NCBI GenBank assembly: GCA_038257245.1
Contig: JBBSJL010000018.1
Coordinates: 1-12,981 of the forward strand
DNA from: JAGQNP01 sp038257245
GTDB taxonomy: Bacteria > Patescibacteriota > Saccharimonadia > Saccharimonadales > JACQNP01
Direction of reading: 5' to 3'
Length of the DNA stretch: 12,981 nt
Under the pieces are notes generated by a model, which saw only the letters and a list, made by a program, of their open reading frames with translations, was not told the origin of the DNA and did not search any database. Both the position numbers and the translations under genes were made by a program. Positions 5,796-11,317 of the stretch are shown one piece after another (the stretch's first letter is position 1; every line of letters begins with the position of its first letter).

Positions 5796-7682
5796 TTAAT
5801 AAAGCACAATCACTTTGTTGAGAACATTAATAGTGAATTTCTTTTCATTCTTGATACTATCGGACAAAGAATTTTCACTAGCTCCATACCTGATGGCATT
5901 ATCAATCGCAATTGAAGCCTCTTTTTTGTTTCCCCTCGAAGCCTCAAGTATTGCCAGGTATGTCCATACGTCTGGGCTATTAGGCATTTGGTTCAGAACT
6001 TCATTTATATGCCTTGCTCCTAGTTCCTTGTCATCAAGCAATAGTGAAGCCTGGCTGAGCAGCAGATATGAATTTCTCGCTGAATATACACTAGCATAAG
6101 GTATGCTTTGGTTTAGTAATTCTATAGACTTCTCGTATTCTCCCGTCATGGCCCTAATTAGACCCAGATTGTAGTAATTCTGATAATTTGGATATGTTTT
6201 CAGGGCCTCTTCAGCATAAGGAACGGCTCGCTCGTAATTATTTTGCTTTCCATAGTTAACTGCAACTAGTGAGTTTGCCCTGTAGTTGTCTGTTGAGTTT
6301 TGTATGTCTTTAAGCGCAACTGTCATCTCAGTTTGCCAATCACTACCCCTGTTGTAAGACATTATGCCAAATACTAATACAACAATCGCCGCAATAGGCA
6401 TGAGCTTATTGTAGGTTTCTTCTTTGATAAGTATTGATATGGCAACCCCTAACATACCCAAAATACCAGCTAGTGGCATGTACATCCAAGGTAGACTGGC
6501 AGTCATGTCTAGTGGTAATAGCTGTGATACGATGACAAGGCCAATAAAAGTCCATAAACTAAAGAATAAATAGACTTTTAACGCTTTTTTGTCCTTAGCA
6601 CTTATTCTAATAGCTAAGTATATAAAGAATGAAACGACGGCTAAGTTAATCATGAAAGGCACAAGCACATCTCTAATGCTAAACGAGCGAACTACCCAGT
6701 AGTAGGAAGAGGCCAGATCAATCGGTGCAATAAGTTTAGTAAAATAAAGTGTATGTATTGAAGGTATAGTAAGCAATCTTTCGAGGATATTGGCCCTACC
6801 AATAGGAGCACTGTGTGCTGCAGAAAATAATCCAACGGCAGTTACTCTCATGATTAGGTAAAATAAGGCAACTGGTAAAAAAGTGTAGGAAAAAGTTTTA
6901 AGATACTTTCTTTTCCATATCGTTATAAACGAGAATGCAAGCAAGACAAACACGAAACTAGCTTCTTTTGTTAGCATAGCAAGGAGCAAAAATATGGCGC
7001 TGTACACAAGTTTTTTATTAGAGTCGGCATTTACAATGAGTAAAAGCGCAGAAATACCAAAAATGAAAAATAATGGATCTTGAAGTGATGGTATTGCGTA
7101 CACACTTTGTGAATTTAGGGGGTGTACTAAGTAGATGAGCCCAAGTAGCAAAGCAAGAGGCTTTCTGAGTATTTTCTGGAAAAACAGAAACAGTAGAAAG
7201 GCTGCAAATATATGAAGTAATAGCTGAAAAGCATGAAAGTAAAATGGATTATCTCCAAATAGCGTGTATATGATGGAGAAGGATGTCGACATCATCGGCC
7301 TATAAAACCCTCCTTCCAGTTTGTCGGGCGTTAATCCTGTATAAAAAGTGCCACCTCTGAAAAACATTCCAATATTAGAAATTGAATGAACGGGAGTATT
7401 TTCGACTATCTGCCTAGTATCATCCCCTTGGAATTCTCCATGCAAACCAGATGAAAACACGATAAAACCAAATATAAACAGAATCAAGAAAACTTGTTTT
7501 CTTGAAAGACTGTGCAAGAATCTAGCTAGGATGGAATCAGTTGCATCTGGTTTATCGTAATGATCGTTTGTCGGTTCTACCTCTTTCACGCTCCCCGCAG
7601 CAGAACCTTTTTTTGCGCTCTCAGACTTACTGGTTTTTTGCGCTGCCACCCTGTTTATTTTACTAGTAAATTTTTTTCCCAT
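5796..7682 (-). CDS. GT-C-type glycosyltransferase with C-terminal TPRs (TMTC/PMT-like)
   Basis: A 628-residue membrane enzyme. Residues 1-60 are a basic, Ser/Lys-rich cytoplasmic tail. About ten to eleven hydrophobic segments follow between 64 and 442. The first external loop carries FQGDD (D87, D88) and RQIVENTPV, the acidic pair expected in GT-C enzymes. Then come YRPMMSTSFSIIYTLFGDNP, HAFQLLLH and LVHPLNSQSV, all close to the bacterial relatives of TMTC O-mannosyltransferases. Residues 450-610 are TPR-like helical hairpins (NYERAVPYAEEALKTYPNY, EYEKSIELLNQSI). By family such enzymes take sugar from a polyprenyl-phosphate donor on the outer face and transfer it to an exported acceptor; TPRs may bind that acceptor. 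I chose the ATG at 7682; the upstream TTG at 7721 is part of the -35 box. The divergent neighbours supply donor synthesis, and the downstream surface protein is a plausible substrate. Sugar and acceptor are not proven. Confidence 0.75.
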   Translation of the reverse strand: MGKKFTSKINRVAAQKTSKSESAKKGSAAGSVKEVEPTNDHYDKPDATDSILARFLHSLSRKQVFLILFIFGFIVFSSGLHGEFQGDDTRQIVENTPVHSISNIGMFFRGGTFYTGLTPDKLEGGFYRPMMSTSFSIIYTLFGDNPFYFHAFQLLLHIFAAFLLFLFFQKILRKPLALLLGLIYLVHPLNSQSVYAIPSLQDPLFFIFGISALLLIVNADSNKKLVYSAIFLLLAMLTKEASFVFVLLAFSFITIWKRKYLKTFSYTFLPVALFYLIMRVTAVGLFSAAHSAPIGRANILERLLTIPSIHTLYFTKLIAPIDLASSYYWVVRSFSIRDVLVPFMINLAVVSFFIYLAIRISAKDKKALKVYLFFSLWTFIGLVIVSQLLPLDMTASLPWMYMPLAGILGMLGVAISILIKEETYNKLMPIAAIVVLVFGIMSYNRGSDWQTEMTVALKDIQNSTDNYRANSLVAVNYGKQNNYERAVPYAEEALKTYPNYQNYYNLGLIRAMTGEYEKSIELLNQSIPYASVYSARNSYLLLSQASLLLDDKELGARHINEVLNQMPNSPDVWTYLAILEASRGNKKEASIAIDNAIRYGASENSLSDSIKNEKKFTINVLNKVIVLY

Positions 7683-7692
7683 AGCTAAAGTA

Positions 7693-7721
7693 AGGATATC
7701 AGTACTGCTTCGCGAGTGCAA
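7693..7721 (-). promoter_or_regulatory. promoter of the GT-C glycosyltransferase gene
   Basis: On the minus strand, TTGCAC (7716-7721) is 17 nt from TATCCT (7693-7698), which is preceded by TGA to give an extended -10. The ATG at 7682 is 10 nt beyond the -10 box and has no Shine-Dalgarno sequence, so the leader would be only a few bases. Confidence 0.5.
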
Positions 7722-7746
7722 AGAATTAAACTTGACGCCCTTCTAG

Positions 7747-7769
7747 TATAATATGCGTATGTGAGGGGG
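7747..7769 (+). promoter_or_regulatory. -10 box and ribosome binding site of the GtrA gene
   Basis: A perfect TATAAT lies at 7747-7752 and GAGGGGG at 7763-7769, 5 nt before the ATG at 7775. A TTGACG at 7732-7737 is only 9 nt from the TATAAT, too close for a standard pair, so the -35 contact is unclear. This 92-bp gap drives both directions of the glycosylation block. Confidence 0.45.
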
Positions 7770-7774
7770 TTACC

Positions 7775-8248
7775 ATGATAATGATAAGGGGCTACATAGC
7801 AAGAAGAAGGTTTGCAAGATTTCTTGCTGTAGGTGCCGTTAATACCATCACGAACTTCGTGTTTCTAAACCTCGCCTTTTTCGTGCTAGGTTTTAGTAAA
7901 CTATTATCAATCGTAATGGGTACAGCTACGGCAATAATCATCAGCTTCTTGTTGAATCGTTCTTTTGTTTTTAAGGATAAATCACGGCCATTTAAAAAAT
8001 TTATAATGTTCATCAACGTAGCTACGATCGGTACGTTCGCAATACAAACGTTTGTCTTTATTCAAGCATCGAATGTAGTAGGCCGATTTTTCGATAACAA
8101 CGTAATCGTTATTAATATTTCGAATTTATTGGCATCTTTTTTCGTGTTGTTTTGGAACTACAACGGTTATAAGTATCTTGTATTTAGAAAACCTGATCAA
8201 AATTACTATGAAAAGCCTTTGAGCGAACCAGATGCCACCCGATCTTAG
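7775..8248 (+). CDS. GtrA-family membrane protein, putative lipid-linked sugar flippase
   Basis: A 157-residue protein with four hydrophobic segments at about 14-37, 42-61, 75-97 and 107-131. It has the GtrA hallmarks: RFLAVGAVNTITNFVF near the N-terminus, FLLNRSFVFKD after the second segment, and FFVLFWNYNGYKYLVF before the basic C-terminal tail. Family members are thought to help translocate polyprenyl-phosphate-linked glucose or similar sugars across the membrane for glycan modification. The gene overlaps the following GT2 gene by 17 bases, a typical synthase/flippase pair and a sign of translational coupling. The ATG at 7775 fits the Shine-Dalgarno better than the second ATG at 7781. Confidence 0.85.
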   Translation: MIMIRGYIARRRFARFLAVGAVNTITNFVFLNLAFFVLGFSKLLSIVMGTATAIIISFLLNRSFVFKDKSRPFKKFIMFINVATIGTFAIQTFVFIQASNVVGRFFDNNVIVINISNLLASFFVLFWNYNGYKYLVFRKPDQNYYEKPLSEPDATRS

Positions 8249-8969
8249 TATTGTTATACCTGCCTATAGCGAGGAAAGGCGCATTGGCGCTTCTCTGGAT
8301 GAGTTATCAGTATTTCTGAAGAAAGATGGGTTATTAAGAACCCTATCCGTAGAAGTTATAGTTGTCGTTGCTGACTCAATTGATAATACAAAGAGTATAG
8401 TCACCTCTAAGCAAAACAAAATTGAATCGCTTAGTTTGCTCGAGCCAGGGCCTAGGGTTGGAAAAGGACGTGATACCAAGTTTGGTATGCTTGCCGCAAA
8501 GGGAGAAATAGTTATATTCATGGATGCGGACCTTGCTACGCCACTACGCCACATACCTAGCTTTTACAAGGAGATAAAGAGAGGTAATAGAGAGATAGTT
8601 ATAGGGACCAGGAATCTATTAAAATACAGGAATAATAAGTTACGAGGTCTGTTAACTGTAATTGTAAGTAAAATGTATCAGTTTTTAGGTAGTGTAAAAG
8701 TGGAGGATACTCAATGTGGCTTTAAAATGTTTACTAAAGCATCAGCAAGGGCGTGCTTTACTAGATTGACTATAATGGGGTGGGGTTTCGATATGGAATT
8801 GCTAGCCATTGCTCGTATAAAAGGGTTTCCGGTCAAAGCTATTAGAATTGAAGACTGGAAGCACATGCCCTACAGTACACATACAGATGGAATCCCAAGG
8901 ATACTAATTAGGCTTATTAGGGATCATAGTCTTATTCTATACAATTCGGTTACAGGCAAATATAATTAA
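8232..8969 (+). CDS. family 2 glycosyltransferase, polyprenyl-phosphate sugar synthase (DPG/DPM-like)
   Basis: A 245-residue GT-A-fold enzyme with no membrane segment. It has the ordered motifs of dolichyl/polyprenyl-phosphate glucosyl- or mannosyltransferases: LSIVIPAYSEE (5-15), VVVADSIDNT (44-53), GKGRDTKFGMLAAKGE (77-92), the metal-binding DAD at 98-100 within DADLATP, the family signature DTQCGFKMF (159-167) and GWGFDMELLAIA (183-194). It most likely moves a hexose from a nucleotide sugar to polyprenyl phosphate at the inner membrane face; glucose versus mannose cannot be decided. It starts inside the GtrA gene with no clear ribosome binding site, so it is probably translated by coupling. 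The product is the expected donor for the divergent GT-C enzyme. Confidence 0.85.
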   Translation: MPPDLSIVIPAYSEERRIGASLDELSVFLKKDGLLRTLSVEVIVVVADSIDNTKSIVTSKQNKIESLSLLEPGPRVGKGRDTKFGMLAAKGEIVIFMDADLATPLRHIPSFYKEIKRGNREIVIGTRNLLKYRNNKLRGLLTVIVSKMYQFLGSVKVEDTQCGFKMFTKASARACFTRLTIMGWGFDMELLAIARIKGFPVKAIRIEDWKHMPYSTHTDGIPRILIRLIRDHSLILYNSVTGKYN

Positions 8970-9257
8970 GAGATGTGTGAGCAAAGTATTTAGATTCATG
9001 ATTGGTAATATCTATTAGAATTTATTGTATATTGCAACTTTTCAATCTTACTTGAAACTATTGTCAAAAAAGGCTTTTGTGATCTCGTGAGTCACACAAG
9101 CCCTTAGTGTGATGATACAGCTTTTTCTTTAAGTAGGTCTTTTAGCGTACTTACCGCCTCTGACAGTCAAGGTAGTATAAGTCTCCACCTTAACATAAGC
9201 GAACCTGGCCCGTGCTCCCTAGGCGTTAAAAAAGTAAAGCGCCAAAGGAGGTGTAGT
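8970..9257. other. intergenic region with leftward terminator and leader of DUF2958
   Basis: No gene is seen in these 288 bases. The left half is AT-rich. A leftward terminator lies at 9066-9102. A TATAAG at 9176-9181 could be a -10 box for the DUF2958 gene, giving a leader of roughly 70 nt, but I see no matching -35. A hairpin GGCGTT/AGCGCC (9222-9243) with an A-rich loop abuts the Shine-Dalgarno AAAGGAGG (9244-9251) and might modulate translation. Confidence 0.4.
9066..9102 (-). terminator. intrinsic terminator for leftward transcription
   Basis: GGCTTTTGTGA (9072-9082) pairs with TCACACAAGCC (9092-9102) with one mismatch, and CTC/GAG closes the loop. On the minus strand the stem is followed by TTTTTTG (9071-9065). 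It points left although the genes on both sides of it run right, so it would end transcripts coming from the leftward operon at 9589-11015 or an unrecognised antisense RNA. Confidence 0.6.
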
Positions 9258-9557
9258 ATGAATTTATTAACTAAAAACGAGTTGGCAAAAATGCCACTTA
9301 TCAACACTCAAGAAGAAGTAGAGCTTGATGAGAAAATGGCGTATTTCAAATTCTTTACACCATGGACGCATTGGACGTGGTACGCCATGGAGTCCGACGG
9401 TTCACACTACTGCTTCGGCTTTGTCGAAGGCATGGAGGACGAGCTAGGCTACTTCTCACTAAGGGAGCTAGCCAAGGTCAAAGGGCCGTTTGGTCTCAAG
9501 ATCGAGAAAGATCGGTACTTTGAGCCGACCAAGTTCAAAGACATAAAGCGTCTTTAG
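9258..9557 (+). CDS. DUF2958 domain protein
   Basis: A 99-residue soluble protein that is essentially one DUF2958 domain: MNLLTKNELAKMPLINTQEE, then YFKFFTPWTHWTWYAMESDG, CFGFVEG, ELGYFSLRELAKVKGP and FGLKIEKDRYFEP. The aromatic FFTPxxxWTWY core and GYFSLxEL are diagnostic. The family is frequent on plasmids and integrative elements, where its molecular role is unknown. The start is well supported by AAAGGAGG ending 6 nt before the ATG. Its length is normal for the family. Its position next to replication-relaxation and recombinase genes fits a mobile-element accessory gene. Confidence 0.85.
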   Translation: MNLLTKNELAKMPLINTQEEVELDEKMAYFKFFTPWTHWTWYAMESDGSHYCFGFVEGMEDELGYFSLRELAKVKGPFGLKIEKDRYFEPTKFKDIKRL

Positions 9558-9588
9558 CTTTACAGTCCTGAGCAAGACTAAAAACTGC

Positions 9589-10311
9589 TTACTTATTAAA
9601 ACGATTTTTGATTTTCCAATAAGGACTACTCCAAAAGCGGTACCTTACAATATCCAGCTTCTTAACTTTTGGTAGATAAGATACTTTTCCATTAATGACT
9701 TTTTTGGCTTGCCTCTTGCCACCCTCAATTTTGGCGCCAGGTAAACGTTCAAATCTTCTTTTGATAATTCTAGGAGGTTTGATACTGGATGCATCTCCTC
9801 TAGGGCTGGGAGGTATGCTGACAACCCTAAAGTTGACCCCCACCGAATTCTCATACTCAACCCATATTTGCTGATCGCAAGTAGCATTACAGCCCTCAAA
9901 CTGTACTCCAGCTAACTTAAATTCCAAAGAGTCTCTAATACCTAAGACTGCTCTGGATATCTCTTCTTCAGCATCAAGAGCTTTTACAGAAAATCGTTCA
10001 CCAGCAAACTGTTCATAAAAATGCACATACAGATTGTAAGCGGGTTCGTTACTTGCGTTACTCACAGTTATGTAGCTAGTCCAGTTATTTCCTTTAGTTT
10101 TTTTACTGCGAACCTCAAAGTTTACGTGTGGAACTTTGCTCTCCAGCCTAGGTATAAGTTTTTTTAAAGTGTTAAAAATAGTGTTCTTAAATATAAATGC
10201 AAGCAAAGCTATAGAAGCGGCCGCTAGAACAGCCTCTAGAATATTCAGAATTAAACCGTTACTGTACAGCCAGATCCAGATAGAATTTAAAGCGTTTAGT
10301 GCTGTCTCCAT
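9589..10311 (-). CDS. single-pass membrane protein with extracytoplasmic-type beta domain, unknown function
   Basis: A 240-residue protein with one hydrophobic segment near the N-terminus (about 20-42, ILEAVLAAASIALLAFIF). A predicted beta-sandwich region follows at 60-160 (FEVRSKK, SYITVSNASNEPAYNLYVHF, IWVEYENSVGVNFRVVS), with a C-x3-C pair at 141/145. The C-terminal tail from 165 is strongly basic (RIIKRRFERLPGAKIEGGKR). I do not recognise the family. The ATG at 10311 follows the upstream stop codon by two bases (TAAGCATG) without a ribosome binding site, so it is very likely translated by coupling with the replication-relaxation gene. The basic tail could contact DNA if cytoplasmic; topology is not settled by the sequence. 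Confidence 0.65.
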   Translation of the reverse strand: METALNALNSIWIWLYSNGLILNILEAVLAAASIALLAFIFKNTIFNTLKKLIPRLESKVPHVNFEVRSKKTKGNNWTSYITVSNASNEPAYNLYVHFYEQFAGERFSVKALDAEEEISRAVLGIRDSLEFKLAGVQFEGCNATCDQQIWVEYENSVGVNFRVVSIPPSPRGDASSIKPPRIIKRRFERLPGAKIEGGKRQAKKVINGKVSYLPKVKKLDIVRYRFWSSPYWKIKNRFNK

Positions 10312-10313
10312 GC

Positions 10314-11015
10314 TTAGTAGTTTACTTTTTTAGGTACTACTTTAAAAGAAAGGTCATCCTCGTCTAAATATGACTCTTCCATCTTCTCATCAACATATTC
10401 TTTTAGCTTGCGGCAGTCGGCCTTAGACTTGCGGATAATGTGAACATCTGGGTATTTATCCCACTCCCAATCATCTGATTCATAGTGATCTATATATTTT
10501 CTGATACGTTTTTTAGCTATGAACAAGTGCTGGCCGTCGGTTAGCTCAATAAAGTAGTGGTTTCCATTCTTTGGCTTCACATACAAGCTCGGTAGGGGTT
10601 TTATCATACCTTCGATAGTAGATATTTCTGGTCCGGTCATAATCACTACACCAGTGCCTACTATGGCAATGTAAGCGCCATGTATGGATACCTGCAGGTC
10701 TATAAAGTCTTCCGACTTTGTGCGCTCTCTCAGCCGGCTAGCTAGGCTGTCCTTGTCTATGTCTGGCATGTTTTGCTGAATATACTTAATAGCTTTTGGC
10801 GCTAGGTAATACCTGGCTGATTTGTTCTGTAGGCGATAGCTCTTTTTATATATCTTACCTAAGTAGTCTCTACTGTGAAGTATCTGTAGGGCACTGTAGG
10901 CAGCATTGGTTGAAGTGTTTCTATGTTTAGCTAGATTATCTGTAGTTACATAACGAAAGCGGTAGACGAGTTGTAGTAAGTTGGATTGTTTTTGGTTTAG
11001 TTTTCTCTCGTACAT
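10314..11015 (-). CDS. replication-relaxation-like winged-helix protein
   Basis: A 233-residue protein. Residues 1-85 form an N-terminal winged helix typical of replication-relaxation (MobC/Replic_Relax-type) proteins: LNQKQSNLLQLVYRFRYVTT, DNLAKHRNTSTNAAYSALQI, then the wing KSYRLQNKSARYYLAPKA. The second half, 115-215, has PSLYVKPKNGNHYFIELTDG followed by KKRIRKYIDHYES and DVHIIRKS. This order of an acidic residue after a beta-strand and a Lys-rich helix recalls the nuclease-like C-terminal domain of that family. The role is probably DNA binding linked to replication or transfer of a mobile element. It is first in a two-gene operon and is divergent from the recombinase module. Its start is supported by a -10 box 6 nt upstream of the ATG. 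Confidence 0.65.
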   Translation of the reverse strand: MYERKLNQKQSNLLQLVYRFRYVTTDNLAKHRNTSTNAAYSALQILHSRDYLGKIYKKSYRLQNKSARYYLAPKAIKYIQQNMPDIDKDSLASRLRERTKSEDFIDLQVSIHGAYIAIVGTGVVIMTGPEISTIEGMIKPLPSLYVKPKNGNHYFIELTDGQHLFIAKKRIRKYIDHYESDDWEWDKYPDVHIIRKSKADCRKLKEYVDEKMEESYLDEDDLSFKVVPKKVNY

Positions 11016-11021
11016 ATACGT

Positions 11022-11027
11022 AGTATA
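11022..11027 (-). promoter_or_regulatory. -10 box of the replication-relaxation operon
   Basis: TATACT on the minus strand is 6 nt from the ATG at 11015. No Shine-Dalgarno sequence is present and no convincing -35 is seen. This gives the same near-leaderless layout as the genes starting at 1498, 1955, 2370 and 7682. Confidence 0.45.
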
Positions 11028-11078
11028 AAGGAGAGAACAAGAATTAGTATAATAAACAGGGGTGAATGTAGTTAAAAG

Positions 11079-11098
11079 TTATAATTTCGGAATTATAA
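11079..11098. repeat. inverted repeat in the divergent control region
   Basis: TTATAATT and AATTATAA are perfect 8-bp arms around TCGG. The site lies between the divergent replication-relaxation and recombinase modules. It could be an operator or a small RNA hairpin. On either strand no U tract follows, so it is not a standard terminator. Confidence 0.4.
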
Positions 11099-11135
11099 GA
11101 ATAATACAACGTTTTATCCTTGAATAATGCTTATT

Positions 11136-11170
11136 TAGGTAGTAAACTATAACTATATAGGTAGGTTATA
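11136..11170 (+). promoter_or_regulatory. repeats just upstream of the AT-hook ORF
   Basis: TAGGTAG occurs at 11136-11142 and again at 11158-11164, 22 bp (two helical turns) apart, so both copies would face the same side of the DNA. TATAAC (11148-11153) and GTTATA (11165-11170) form an inverted repeat in the same stretch. AT-rich hexamers here could act as -10 boxes, but none has a clear -35. It is a candidate autoregulatory site for the recombinase module. Confidence 0.3.
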
Positions 11171-11179
11171 GGGGGTAAA

Positions 11180-11317
11180 ATGGGTAGAAGAAAAGGATCA
11201 ACCAACAAGCCAAAACCGGAACTCAGTCTAGAGGACCGAATGGAAATACTTGCCAAACTACTCATTGAAACCGTTGAAGACGAACTAAAGGGTCACGGGC
11301 ATGCTACAGAAAGCTAA
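11180..11317 (+). CDS. small AT-hook-like protein upstream of the recombinase
   Basis: A 45-residue protein: MGRRKGSTNKPKP, then LSLEDRMEILAKLLIETVED, ending GHATES. The basic start has the look of an AT-hook-type minor-groove binder (compare the common RGRPKGSxNK). The middle is one acidic amphipathic helix. A GGGGG (11171-11175) lies 4 nt before the ATG. The last 17 bases overlap the recombinase gene, so the two are probably translated together. Such tiny ORFs commonly precede serine recombinases in this bacterial group, by recall, and might act as accessory or regulatory DNA-binding factors. The gene is short, but its context is convincing. Confidence 0.6.
   Translation: MGRRKGSTNKPKPELSLEDRMEILAKLLIETVEDELKGHGHATES

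Noticed and set aside
7682..7721. TTG start at 7721 for the GT-C gene.
   Set aside because: The TTG is part of the -35 box TTGCAC; the ATG at 7682 fits the promoter.
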